In this document: in pieces, positions 25,261-37,717 of the stretch
How the letters are laid out: each line of letters opens with the position of its first letter
How positions within the stretch are numbered: the first letter of the stretch is position 1
Assembly (NCBI GenBank): GCA_030180135.1
Contig: CM058230.1
Coordinates: 101,300,439 to 101,364,438 of the forward strand
Origin: Orychophragmus violaceus
Taxonomy: Eukaryota > Streptophyta > Magnoliopsida > Brassicales > Brassicaceae
Direction of reading: 5' to 3'
DNA: 64,000 nt
Notes under the pieces: generated by a model
What the model saw: only the letters and a program-made list of their open reading frames with translations
Databases searched by the model: none
What the model was told of the DNA's origin: nothing
Translations under genes and position numbers: made by a program

Positions 25261-26010
25261 TTAGTAATAATCGGGGTCTGTGGATTGTACTACGAACAAC
25301 CCATAAATCTAGACGAACACTTCAATTAAGAGTGATTGGCTTCTTGTCGGTGATAGGTTTCTTTAGAGATTCACCAAAGTTGAGATTTGAGACAATGCAT
25401 TGAACTAAAAAAAAATATGAACACAAAAAATAACTAAAAATAAAATAAAAGACATGTATGATGGATGAGATGGACAAAGTTCCATTCGGTAGCCACCCAA
25501 AACTTGTCTTTTTCATTTATTTTTAATGTCTATTCTATTTTAAAATTGTACAATTGTTTATGTTGTAGCTTCTGCCCACTTGAACTTAAGTCCAAAAACA
25601 GGAGTGACTAAATGTCATCGATTATGGCTGCAAAGTCACGAATTCACAAACACGTATGTCTATATAATGCAAGCCATTATGGATCACATGGTGCATTGAC
25701 GTCACATGCTATATATGAGATTATATTGGTTTCACATGTAATCAAGTAGCTAAAGTTATGGTTTTCTTCTACTCGAATGAAGACTCAGACATCCACATTA
25801 ATCCGAACTGAGATCGTTTCCTGTTGTTGTGGAACAAGAAAGAACCAATTGGAAAATGATGGAGTTCTTATAACGAGAGGGGATAATCTATGTTTTAAAG
25901 ACTTTTTATAGGAAAAAAAGATTAATTGCTCTTTAGTATGGAATCTTGCATCCACAACCGTGGTCGATCATGATTTCAATGGTAGCTGAACAGTTCGAAG
26001 TGTACTGAAT
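25261..26010. other. Intergenic DNA
   Basis: No coding frame, repeat or RNA gene is supported. Confidence 0.4.
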
Positions 26011-26015
26011 TCTTT

Positions 26016-26470
26016 TTTTTTTTTTAACAGGAAATGCAAGTTTCAATTCAAACTTAGAAAATTACAAGGGGTAGACAACCTATGATCATATACTTTGCGG
26101 CTGTTTTAGCTAAGTCATCCGTAATCTAATTATAAAATTTTGGGATGAGGATGAACTCAATGTTCTGAAAAATAGGGAAATAGATCAAATGTCTTCGCAT
26201 ATCATTCTTGTTTCTTTTGGTGGTTTTCTATTTTTCAAATCTGTTACGATGATCCGTGAGTCCAATGCTATTCTGACCGATTCAGCTATAGCTCCTTTAC
26301 TACTGCCAGTGCTTCCCTTATCACCAATGCTTCTGCCACCACTGGAAATTTTGCATACGGTATTGCTTTTAATCCCTTTGAGATTGTTGTACATGTTGTG
26401 TCTTCCATGTACTACTACAAACCATGTTCTTGTCTTGCCCTTTCCAGAAGGCATCTATGTAGCATAGAAC
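26016..26470 (-). pseudogene. Degenerate LINE-type RNase H tail
   Basis: On - the frame keeps a patch reading ADDLAKTAA-like residues near 26110 (T-D-D-L-A-K-T-A-A), which resembles the end of the RNase H domain in plant LINEs. A T-run lies at 26012-26025 on +. Upstream codons (to 26470) are open but diverged. No complete domain is present. Confidence 0.3.
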
Positions 26471-27084
26471 CTCGTCTGACTTCAAAGGTGCTAGATGATT
26501 GTTCTTTTCATGTATTCCCGGTTTGTTGGAGGTGTAAAAGACCAAACAAATATAGAGTGATTAGATAGAGATTGAGAAGTGATTATGAAGTGAGATTGTG
26601 AAGTGAGAGATCGGAGATCTCCGTTTTATAAAATGAGTTCGACGAGTATTCAAATTGGGGAAGGATTCAATGTATCTCTGGTTAGGAGATCCCCCCATAT
26701 CAGGTTGGGAGATCCGATCCCTGGGAAGGAATCTGTCCTCCTCTCTCTCAAACTGGTCTAAGTATTTATAGAGAATTACATAGAGAAATAGATGCTTGTT
26801 TCGTAATGATGATTTTAGGTCGGCAGTGATGATGACTCCGGTCTGTAAGATGGGACGTTATAGTGTACGTGGCGACATTTCCCTTCCTTCGATGCCACCT
26901 TAGGTCGGCCGTGATGATGGTTGGACCGTGAGAAGGGACGTCAACGACCTTTCCCTTCTTCCGATGGCATCTCCGGTCGGTAGAAGTGATGACTAAGTTA
27001 TGAGATGGGACGTTGACATCTTTCTCTTCTTTCGGCGACTTACAGTTCGTGGGCTTCCAGATAGTGGGCTTCTAGCTCGTCGAT

Positions 27085-27430
27085 TTACAGGCCGTGGGCT
27101 TCCAGTTTGTTGACTTCCCAGGTCGTGGGCTTCCAGCTCGTTTGACTTCCGGATAGTGAGCTTTCAGCTTATGGGCTTCCACCTTGTTGACTTCCCAGGT
27201 CGTGGGCCTCCAGCTCGTTTGACTTCCGGATAGTCAGCTTTCAGCTTATGGGCTTCCAGCGTATTGACTTCCCAGGTCGTGGGCCTCCAGCTCGTTTGAC
27301 TTCTGGATAGTGAGCTTTCAGCTTATGGGCTTCTAGCGTGTTGACCTCCCAGGTCGTGGGCCTCCAGCTCGTTTGACTTCCGAATAGTGAGCTTTCAGCT
27401 TATGGGCTTCCAGCTTGTTTGACTTCCTAG
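27085..27430. repeat. 77-bp tandem array, ~4.5 copies
   Basis: CTTTCAGCTT recurs at 27161, 27238, 27315 and 27392, exactly 77 bp apart. Each unit carries GGGCTTCCAG, GACTTCC and GGTCGTGGGC words. Units differ by a few substitutions. Confidence 0.9.
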
Positions 27431-27461
27431 GTTGTGGGCTTCCAGCTTGTTTGACTTCCTA

Positions 27462-27692
27462 GGTCGTCCAGCTCGTAGACGTCCAGGTCGTCCAGCTCGT
27501 CGACGTCCAAGTCGTCCAGCTCGTAGAAGTCCAGGTCGTCCAGCTCGTCGACGTCCTGGTCGTCCAGCTCGTAGACGTCCAGGTCGTCCAGCTCGTCGAC
27601 GTCCAGGTCATCCAGCTCGTCGACGTCCATGTCGTCCAGTTCGTCGACGTCCAGGTCGTCCAGCTCGTAGACGTCCAAGTCGTCCAGCTCGT
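27462..27692. repeat. 24-bp tandem array, ~9.6 copies
   Basis: The unit is GGTCGTCCAGCTCGT followed by (A/C)GACGTCCA, with mainly single-base changes. Because 24 is a multiple of 3, several frames stay open on both strands: a D-E-L-D-D-L-D-V acidic octapeptide on - and an R-R-P-G-R-P-A-R basic one on +. Neither has a credible start or context, so they are read as by-products. Confidence 0.9.
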
Positions 27693-27865
27693 GTTATATT
27701 GAGTATGGGCTGATAGAGAAGATGGGCCGAGTAAATAACAAAGGGTGTCAAACCCTCCACTAACAATAAGTCCCCCGAGTTCGATGTATGAAGTTTTAGA
27801 CGATTGCATCGAACTTATTTTCTGAGGAGTTATTTAGCTCAGTGAAAAAGATATCATACCAGTGC

Positions 27866-27867
27866 GA

Positions 27868-27931
<64 letters not shown>
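27866..27931. repeat. (GA)n microsatellite
   Basis: An almost uninterrupted GA dinucleotide tract with one GATAGA interruption at 27880. Confidence 0.95.
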
Positions 27932-27933
<2 letters not shown>

Positions 27934-28620
27934 GTGTAGAAACAACTATGAAAAAATGGAATTCCAGTCTACGTCGTTTGGGGACTCGGAGAGACTTCGA
28001 TTTCTAGAGCTCGGAGAGGCGGGTGCCTCGTAGATATTTCAACGTGGGAAATCTTTCACTTCGGCGACCTTGGAGATCAGGTGTTTGTAGAGCTATTAGC
28101 TCGGGAAATCTCTCACCTCGAGGGTTCGGAGATATTTCTGCTAGGCGGCGATTGAAAACAACGCGTTCGGACAATTTTTCCAGCTATGGGAAATTGGAGT
28201 CGGCAAGCTCGGAAAGAGAGAGCATTGAACGGAAGAGATCAGATGTTAGGAACGATGTCGAGGTCGAGCTTGTAACTTTCTCTACTTTGGTGACTTGACG
28301 AGTTTGATCGGAGATGAGATGAAGAAGACGAGCCGGTAGAGCGGCGTGCTCGGGGACATTAGCTCATGCTCAATTCGGAGATGTGTTTCGTCACGGCTTG
28401 TGTTATAAGATGAATGAGAGTTATGATACTCGGCCTAACATCTTTGGTGATGTGATGCTCCGCTTTATGAGATTGCGAGACATGATGCTCGGCTTGAGAA
28501 TTCGGGTTTGTCATGAGCAGATAAGCTCGGCCCGAGTCCGATGATACACGTGGTGAGCATATCAGTGAAGGTGGCATGTTTTTCGGGATGGATTGTGCTT
28601 TTATAAAGAGTAAAGATCGG

Positions 28621-29691
28621 AGTGTGGGCATTATGAACCAGCACCTGAGTATTTTTCAGATCGTCATAGCATGCCGAACGGATAGGAAAGTTAATCAAGA
28701 CGTGGATACCAATGGTCCCATAATTTATGTAATACGATCGGAAACTCCTCACGGCTTATTATTTGTGTTTGAAGAGCTCTGAACTAAGACGAGCTTTGAA
28801 CTTTGACGAGCTCCAAACTTGTAGGTGTCTTCCGTCAAAGTTGATGCTTCTTTGCTGCTCTGATCAGACTTTCTTTTTTCTTTCTTTTTAGCTGCGCCTT
28901 GGCGTTGTAGTTCATGTCCTATTGATTTTACTTTTCTAGTTTCACAAATAGATCAGATTAAATTTGTTAATAGCTGCGCATGAGCTCCAATCAAACAACT
29001 ATAAGTCATCTTCATAACAGCAATCTATCGTAAAGGGATTTTCATGCATGAAAATCAAGTTTAATTTTAAAATTATATTTCTAGAATTGTGTTACAGATG
29101 GCTAACATCTAACAAATTCAAATTTTTTTTAATGAAATAATAGTATCATGTGGTGAGAGAAAGCAAAAGAGACATGCTGTCATGATGATATAACAACAAG
29201 ATAATAATCACTACTCCAAACAGTATCGATTTATGCATAGACGAATAAAAACGGACGATCGTGAACACAAAGGTCAGAGCAAACTATGTGTTATGAAATA
29301 TCATGCGTGATGAGAAAGCAAGCCTGAATTTGATGATAAGGCTTGGATGAATTAGATACTTATCTTGAAAATCTGAGGCTTTAAGATGGGTTAACGACGA
29401 TGATCAATCAAGATTTTTTTGCTGCCGATCTTGGCATCGCAAATCTGATCTCGTTGCCTTCGAATTGCCAGTCCTGGTGGGATAGAGCTTCACATCCGGT
29501 TTTCGATCGTCTAATACCGACGTAACCTCGCGAGATAGCGAGATCGTTGTTGACGAGCTAAGGTGAAGTTTTAAGAGCCAGCTGGTGTTGTTACAGGTTG
29601 AGCCTCTTGTAACTTTATAGGTCGGGACGATGGTCGTGATCTTAATAGTAGAAAGTGGAGACACGGTTTGTAGGGAATGGTTGATGGAGGA
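28621..29691. other. Intergenic or repetitive DNA
   Basis: No gene is recognised. AT-rich from 28920 to 29400, then GC-richer to 29691, where short open frames on - lack known domains. Confidence 0.35.
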
Positions 29692-30228
29692 TGTAACGCC
29701 CCTTTCCCGTCGTCCGCAGACCGTCGAGCTGACCGGCCAACAATCAAACAAGAACATGACCGATCAAACTCAAGCAAGTCAAACAGGAAAGGTTCGCCAC
29801 AGGACGAAGCCAGAGATAGATCGGTTTGAGACAAATGCTCGCACTAACCCATCCTTGACTCCGCTATCCTCACTTCCATAGTACAAGTCGTACGCCTTGC
29901 ACCACTTCCGTGAGTTGTGTCGGTTCAGACTAAACACAATATCAGGAAAGCATATTGATTTCTGAGTAATCAAACGTTCAGCACAACGTTTAATAGTCAT
30001 TTTTTACAAATCATTTCGTCAATCAACAAAACAACACTCAAAGCTCAATACAAAATTGGCGTCAAGCCGAACCGAGAGAAAACCCTGAAATCATCGAATC
30101 AAAATCCCGCCACAAGCAATCCCGAAACTACACCGAGGACCTCCCGCGTCCGTCGCTGCTAAACCTGAAAAACACAAAAGAGTCTAATGAGTGATCTAAG
30201 ATCACCCAGCGAGTTGGCTCCTCACTAC
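29692..30228 (-). mobile_element. Partial LTR-like block, inverted relative of 49965-50478
   Basis: Read on -, this segment aligns by eye with + 49965-50478 (shared GAACCGAC/ACAACTC, GGAGTCAAGGATGG, ATGTTCTTGTTTGATTGTTG and GGGCGTTAC words). It begins at 29692 with TGTAACGCC, i.e. an LTR end GGCGTTACA on -. It is cut at 30228 by the oldest Copia element. Confidence 0.6.
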
Positions 30229-30301
30229 TGTTGGGAATGTCCTGAAATCTATTGTACTTACTCTAAGTGAAAGTCGTATTGTCGAGATGATACAATCATA
30301 T

Positions 30302-31024
30302 TGTTGGGATTATGTCCTGAAATCATATTGTACTAACTCTGATATATAGTTGTATTGTCAAGATCGGACAATTCATGTAATACTAGGTGATCATAATGTT
30401 TTGCTAGAAGCCGCTTATGACTTATGAGTTGTAACTCATTGCTAGTATTATGTGAACCTACAGGGTCACACACCTAAGCAAGCTGGATACACTTAGTATG
30501 AGATTGATCATTGGCATATCGTCTGGTCAATGTGTATTGGATACACATTGAATTCGAGTTTTAAGAGGTGTGTCGATCGACACCATTGGGTGTGTAGATC
30601 GACACAAGGATGGTTACGAAACAGATGTTTCGGTTTGATGACTTAATCGAATTGGATTAATCCAATGATTGTTTTAGTCATTCCAGGTCTATATAAAGGC
30701 TTATATGGACGACCTGGAACCCTAGCCGTGGTTGAGACCTTTTCTTGACAGAAAAACGCAGCCACCTCTAGAAACACAGTGAATCCCAGAAGATCCGATT
30801 CCCGGCACTAGCATCCCGGCGGATTCCAGCTTGTGTGCGTATGGACTGCAGTAGAGGCGCAACATCTGAGGCGCTGGAGATCTCGTTTATCTGACCCAAT
30901 TCCGCTGCAAATCTCCAGGTAAACATGAGATCCATCGGTAAGGTTTCAATTAACTAAACCCCATATCCTAGGCTTAGAACTTGTGGAATTCTGAAACTGT
31001 TAGAATTGTCCCATAGTTCCTTCA
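30302..31024 (+). repeat. 5' LTR of the second Copia
   Basis: 723 bp, equal in length to 44018-44740. It carries one motif pair (30570; second half mutated to GTGTAGATCGACAC) and a TATATAAAGGC stretch at 30691 that may be the promoter TATA box. Confidence 0.9.
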
Positions 31025-31180
31025 GTGGTATCAGAGCCATAGGGTTTAATCATTGAATCTGAAGCATGGAATTCGAATAATGATGTATTTGAATAGGTTG
31101 ATGCTTGTTGATTTTCGTTTTGATAAATTTAATCTCGGATTTTGTTTGTATCAAAAACAATGAACCTGTGTTTTCGCACA

Positions 31181-31490
31181 GTGTCGACCGACACAAGTTT
31201 GTGTCGGTCGACACACCGCAAAAACGATTATAAAATTTTAAGGTTTTCGCACAATGTCGATCGACACAAGCTTGTGTCGGTCGATGCACCGCGAATACGA
31301 TTATTAAAATTTGGGTATCGATCTTAGAGATCGCACTGTGTCGATCGACACACTGGGTGCATCAATCGACACAGGTTGTGCGAAAGGATAGATCGGTTCA
31401 ATTGGATTGAATCGGTTATCTCGCATGATTAAAATTTCCTGATACCCTACTGTATCGATCGACACAGGTTAAGTGTCGGTCAACACAGTG
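31181..31490 (+). repeat. Cluster of paired 14-bp palindromes in the Copia leader
   Basis: Pairs start at 31181, 31254, 31338 and 31452. Each is two GTGTCG(A/G)TCGACAC-type sites separated by 6-7 bp. The cluster lies between the PBS and gag. Confidence 0.9.
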
Positions 31491-32484
31491 CATGGTTATC
31501 ATGCTTGGTTAAGGTATATCAGATCAGTTTAAATTGGATGAATTGGTTCAATTGGATTGAACTGGTTATCTCAAATAGTATAAACCGATTTGATTGGAAA
31601 AGATCAGTTTGATTGAACAAGTCGGTTCAATTGGATTGACCGGTTATCGGGTTTTCGTTGAGGTTGGATGCGAACCGTAATCGTTTGGTTATTGAACCAA
31701 ATGATTGAAACAAAACCGAACCCAATCGATCTAACTCACTTATTAGAACAATTAAAACTCGATTAAAATTAGAAGTTAAACATGTTCTAAACCCATTGAT
31801 ACACATTGGATGTGTATTAGATCAAAGCTTAGTTTCAATGTGGTTAACTGTCAAGACTCATTTCGCTGTTGTGATATTCTTGCCAAGAGCTTGGTGTCCA
31901 CAATTACATGAGTAAGGCAGGTAATTGTGTTGATAGACTTGCAGTGCTTGACATCAACAATTACATGACCTAAGAGATTGATTCACTAACCTTTTAAAGT
32001 TCCGTTTCCTCAACTAAATATCAAGTGACCTTGATGTCTTGCCCAATCTTGTCTACTGTCAAGACTCATTTCGTTGTTGGATAGTCTTGGAGTCCTTGGT
32101 ATCCACAATTACATGAGTAAGGCAGGTGATCATTGATAGACTTGCAGTGTGACTGTCAATGATCACGAGACTGAAGAGATTGGTTTACTTGACTGGGCCA
32201 TCAGAAGTTCTGGGCCCAAAGACATCAGAGTGGATGAGACATGGATTGTCTTATCTGCGACCAAGAGTTGTATTGGGTACAATTAGCAATTATTTGCTTA
32301 CCTAGATGACTAAACTCTGGGTGATGACGAGTCGTCCACTCAGATTTCAGTGATGTATGTATCTTGGAACATTATATTCATAGAGGAAACATTGTTTGAA
32401 TATAATGCGAGTTTTCTTATTAGATAAGATATCTCATTTCCTGAACTTCATAACTAAAACCTTTCTTTTCTTAGATTTCAGCCT

Positions 32485-33399
32485 ATGTCTAAAACTACTT
32501 TCTCGTTGCGATCCGTCCTTGAGAAGGACAAGTTAAATGGATCAAATTTCCTGGATTGGTATCGGAACTTGAGATTTATTCTCAAGCAGGAGAATAAGGA
32601 CTATGTCCTTGAGAAAGATCTCCCCAAAAGGCTTGTGACCAATGCCTCGCATGCAGTATATGATGCTTGGAATAAGCATTATATTGATATGGTAGATGTG
32701 CGTTGTCTGATGTTGGCTACCATGAGCTCGGACTTAAAATGTCGACACGAGAACATGGAGTCGCCAATAGAGATGATCACCAGCCTGAAACTGATGTTTC
32801 AGGAACATGCACAAGTTGAGAGATATCAGATGGTTAAGTCTCTCATTGGGTGCAAGCTACCAAAGGATGCTCCAGTGAGTCCTCATGTCATTAAAATGAT
32901 GGGTTACATTGATAACCTGGGGAAACTGGATTGTCCTGTTAGCCTTGAGTTGGCTACTGAGATCATTCTGCAGTCACTGCCGTCAAGTTATGATAAGTTT
33001 GTCAAGAGCTATATCAAGAATGGCTGGACGAAGACGTTAACTGAGCTGCATGGCATGCTCAAGACAGCTGAGCAAAACATCAAAAAGGGCAAAAGATTTG
33101 AGAAATCTGTTGTAGACAAGGGTAGAGGCAGGGCCATCCATATTTGGAATCAGGATAAGCCTGTGTCATATTATAAGCCCAAGTCTGGCCCATCTGATGT
33201 TGGTAAGTGCTGCTACTGTGATGAGTTTGGGCATTGGAAGAGAAATTGCAATAAATTCTTGGAAGATTCACAAGAGATGGAGAAAATGTACGGTACTCCT
33301 TCTTCATGTATTGTGTTATTACTTCAAGTTCTACGTATGTATTGGATACTAGTTGTGGTACTGATATTTTTGAAATATGCAGGGCCTAAACAACAGTAG
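32485..33399 (+). pseudogene. Gag part of the second Copia polyprotein, truncated
   Basis: A 304-codon frame with the UBN2-type gag of plant Ty1/Copia elements, ending in an intact CX2CX4HX4C zinc knuckle (CCYCDEFGHWKRNC) near residue 240. It forms the capsid-like core and packages element RNA. After the knuckle, the protease region is out of frame, and the protein terminates 304 codons in rather than continuing into pol. Gag as such could still be made (inference). Confidence 0.85.
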
Positions 33400-35723
33400 A
33401 ACGTTGAAGAAAGGACAAGTGGAACTACGTGTATGGTATGGAGCAATGGTTGATGCATGAGCCGTAGAGATTCTCCACTTGTAGGAGACTTTCAAGCTTG
33501 GTTTTTAAATTAAGTAATTGTTACTATGTACCTGCTTTATGCAGAAATGTCCTTCATTTTCTTGTAAGAATTTGGATGTTTTTCATTCTGATAAAAGACA
33601 AGTTTTGCTCTTTTGATCTTAATGAAATATTATATGGTAACACCCCTTTTGATAATGGGTTTTATATCTTAAACCAATGTACGCCTGTAAATATAACATA
33701 AATACCAAACGGTTTAAGTCTGAAGAATCGAAATCGATTTTCCTAAGCATAGTCGTTTCAACCACAAAGAGTGAAGCGGATTCAGTAGTTCCATAGTTAT
33801 GGGCTTTTAGGCTTATTTGATTATAAATCATATGAGATATGAATTCTGCTTGCTGGGCCAAATGACTAAGGCTTCTTTAGGAGAGCTAAAGAAAAAGAGC
33901 CAGAGGCTTATTGGGCCTTGCATGTACTTATGTATGTGGGCCCAATGAGCATTAGTGCCAGAGGAAAACTTCAGTACTTCATTACCTTATTGATGACTTC
34001 AGTAAGTATGGATGTGTTCATTTGATGAGACACGAGTCGGAATCCTTTGAAATGGTCAAAGGAGTTCAAGAATGAAGTATAGAACCGATATGACAGAAGT
34101 ATTAAAGATCCTCGATTAGATCGCGGAGAAGAATACTTGAGTCAAGAATTGAGTGATCATCTAAGTAAGCGTGAAGTTGTCTCACAACTCATTTCTCCTG
34201 AAAACCGAATGGTGTTTATGAGAGAATGAATCGGACCTTATTGGATATGCTTCGATTAATGATGAGTCACACGAATCTTCCATTATCCTTTTAGAAATAC
34301 GCTCTAAAATGTCTGTATTTACGCCAAATAGTTTTCTATCAGAATCAGTTGAGAGACACCACATTGGATGTGGACTGGAAGTTTTCCAAGTATGTTTTCC
34401 TGATTAATTGGGACTGCAAGGTTTATGTAAAGCAGTTGTCAACAAACAAACTTCATCCCAAATTTGATAAGTGCTGCTTTGCCGGTTTTCCTAGGGAAAC
34501 CGAGGCTTATTACTTTCGTAACCAATCCGAGAACAAAGTTTTGTTGTTCGGAACTCTATTTTTCTAGATAGAAAGTTTCTTTCCAAGAAGAAAAGTGGGA
34601 GTAGAAGTACAGCTCGAAGAAATTCGAGAAACACAGGAGGCTGCTCAACCTGTTGAGGGAGAGCAGCGGTTGGATCTACAAAGTGCTGTAGGACCTACAC
34701 CTGTGGAGCCTGAAGTTCGCAGATCCGAATGGATCCGTCACTAACCCGAGAGTGATTTCTCGTAACCAATTGCCGTGATCTGTTGATCATTGAAAAGTGA
34801 CGAACTTGCGAAATTCAAGAAGCGATGGTGAGCCCCAACTCCGAAAATTTACTAGGTATGCATGTTAGCTTCACCGATCCATTTCTGGATTGAAGCAAAC
34901 ATCTTGGAGTTGGAATCTACGTTCTGTTAAAATGGTCAAAAGTTTTGACTTGATCATGAACGAATAGGAACCGTGCGTTTACAAGTAGACTAGTGGGAGC
35001 GTAGTTGCATTTCTCACATTGTATGTGTATAACATACTAATTCTCATGAACGACGTTCCGTCGCTTAAGTCTTATGAGACTTAGGTCGGAAGTCATGTTC
35101 AACGATAGACATGGGAGAAGCCGCGTGAGTTCTTGGAATAAGGATATATTGAAATAGATTGGGTAGGCTAATTGGATCGTGTCAGAATCCTTATGTTGAT
35201 AAGGTATTGGACAGTTCCAATATGCAAGATTCCAAAAATGGCTTCACACCAAAGGTCTTATGGCAATAATCTTAGCAAGATGAAGTGTCTTGGACACTGG
35301 CTGAGCTAGTATGTATGAGTGTGATTCCTTATGCTTCTGCAATAGAATCCATCATGAATGCCATATTTTGTGCTCGTCTAGATGCATAAAGCATGACAAG
35401 AAGATACCAATATGTTCCGGTAAAAGTCACTGGACAGTTATAAGGAATATCCCCAAGTGTTTGAGGAACACTAAGGATAGGTTCTTGGTCAACTGAGGAA
35501 GTGACGAATCTGTTATGAGTAGTTAGACAGACGAAAGACGAATTCCGGTTCCCACCTGGTTATGTCTCTTTGTCTGTGTAGCGGTGCTATATGTTGGAAG
35601 GGCTCCAAGCAGAGGACCGTTGAATAGTGCTTATTAATGAATCGCAGTGTGGTTTGTTGGAATGGTTCCAAGCAAGAACACCGCAACATCTCTCACAACC
35701 TAAGTAAGATTTTTTGTACCGTT
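33400..35723 (+). pseudogene. Decayed pol of the second Copia
   Basis: Patches align by eye with the inner element's integrase and reverse transcriptase (for example 34349-34567, and the final CKSHWTVIRNIPKCL-like RNase H approach near 35420), but there are many stops, frameshifts and deletions. The inner Copia inserted at CCGTT 35719-35723; the remaining end of the coding region lies after 43162. Confidence 0.8.
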
Positions 35724-36522
35724 TGTTGGGATAGTGTCCTGAAATCACACTTGTACTCACTCCTGATGATAGTTGTGTGTCGAGATCAGACATTCGTGTA
35801 GTACTGGGTGGTTGCAATGTTTTGCTAGAAGCCTCTTGCAATCTGTAAGTTATGGACTTACTACCAGTACTATATGATCCTATAGGGTCACACACCTAAG
35901 CAAACTGGAAGCTACGACATGGGAATGATCATTATGGTAATGATCATATTAATGTGTATGTATTGGATACACATTATAATCTATAAAATGGTGTTGTGTC
36001 GATCGACACAGCTTGTGTGTCGGTCGACACAGTTCGGGTTTTTCGAAAGGCTTTTCGAATTAAGTCTTGATTAAGTCTGGCCCGTTAATTGTGTTTTAGG
36101 TCGAATATAACAAGTAAGTTTCGACCTAAACACTGAGCCCATTTTTCTTGACAGAAACAGTAGAAACACCAGAGAGAATCGATTCCCGTTGATCCGGCAC
36201 TGGCATCCCGTTTCCAGCGAGCGTGCGTGTGTATCTGGTAGAGGCAAGGCGTTTGCGTTGCTCCACTGATCTCGTTCACCATCTTTATTCCGCTGCCAGA
36301 AAGGTAAGAACGAGGTTGGTTTTCATTCAATATATCAAACCCTAGATCCAGTGGGATCCAACAGTGGTATCAGAGCATGTTAGGGTTTAGCTATTGAATC
36401 TGGTGAAATTAATTCGAAACTTGATGTTGTTGGATTGAATTTTGCCTGTTAAAATCGTTTTATTGAATGTTAATCTCAGATTTTGTTCATGTTGAAAACG
36501 ATGATATTGTTGAAATCGCACT

Positions 36523-37070
36523 GTGTCGATCGACACAAAGCGTGTGTCGGTCGACACGCCGCGAAACAAAAACGTAAAATTTTAGGGTTTGACGCAGGGT
36601 GTCGATCGACACAAAGCGTGTGTCGGTCGACACAGAGCGAAAACTCGCAATAAAATTTTAGGGTTTGTCGCAAAGTGTCGATCGACACAAAGCTTGTGTC
36701 GGTCGACACAAAGCGAAAATCCGTAAATAATTTTAGGGTTTCGATCTGAGATCGAGTACCCGTATTCCTGCTGTGTCGATCGATACACTGGGTGTGTCGG
36801 TCGACACAGGCAATGCGATTAGATATATCGCTTCAATTGGATTGAACCGGTTATCTCGCTCGGTTAATTTTAATTAACCAAATTGGTTCTGGTTTGGTCA
36901 TGTCGATCGACACACAGTGTGTGACGATCGACATGGACTATTAAACCGAACCGGTTCAATTGGATTGAATCGGTTATGTAAATTCGATCTGATTTGACCG
37001 GTTATCGAAGAACGGTTTAATTCTAGTTGCATCGACCGATGCCAATGGTCGTCATCGATCGACACGACAT
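36523..37070 (+). repeat. 76-bp array of paired palindromes in the inner Copia leader
   Basis: Pairs start at 36523, 36599 and 36675 (76 bp apart), then 36773 and 36900, with an irregular one at 37029. In the first three, a GTGTCGATCGACAC site is followed after 7 bp by GTGTCGGTCGACAC. TTTTAGGGTTT separates the units. Confidence 0.9.
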
Positions 37071-37717
37071 TCGCAGATATGCTGGTTGGACCACATATTT
37101 GCATATACCAGAACAATTTAATCTTAAAAGTTGTAGATGAATCTAAACTTAATAAAACTGAACGTTTTAAATAAATTAATAAATTCTTGAATGTATATTG
37201 GATATGCATCAAGATAAAACGGTTCTTTTCCTCAACTAAATATCAAGTGATCTTGATGTCTTACCCGATCTTGTCTACTGTCAAGACTCGTTTCGTTGTT
37301 GGATAGCCTTGGAGTCCTGGGAGTCCTTGGTGTCCACAGCTACATGAGTAAGGCAGGTGATCATTGATAGACTTGCAGTGCGACTGTCAATGATCACGAG
37401 ACTGAAGAGATTGGTTTACTTGACTGGGCCATCAGAAGTTCTGGGCCCAGAGACATCAGAGTGGATAAGACATGGATTGTCTCATCTGTGACCAAGAATT
37501 GTACTGGGTACAATTAGCAATGATTTGCTTACCTAGATAACTGAAGTTTGGGTGATGGCGAGTCGTCCACTCAAGTTTTGGTGATCTGAGGATCTTGGTT
37601 CATTGTATTCATCTGAGGAAACATAGTTTTGAATACAATGCGAGTTTTTCTTATTAGATAAGAATTCTCATTTCTTGAGCATTATAACTAAAACCTCTAC
37701 CTCTTTTAATTACAGCT

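Larger units (their letters stand above)
26530..28620. mobile_element. Probable LTR/UTR sequence of a Ty3-type element, unclassified
   Basis: It is non-coding, GC-rich and repetitive. It contains the 77-bp array, the 24-bp array, the (GA)n tract and many CTCGG words (28010-28540). A TATTTATAGAG stretch lies at 26763. No LTR pair or PBS was found, so the class is inferred only from composition. Confidence 0.3.

Noticed and set aside
27427..27809. Acidic DELDDLDV-repeat or Arg/Pro-rich proteins
   Set aside because: They are different frames of the same 24-bp tandem repeat on both strands, with no credible start, splice or upstream context.
36523..36812. CRISPR-like array (regular palindromic repeats with spacers)
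   Set aside because: Repeats are in a plant Copia leader, the spacers are themselves repeats, there are no cas genes, and the genome is eukaryotic.
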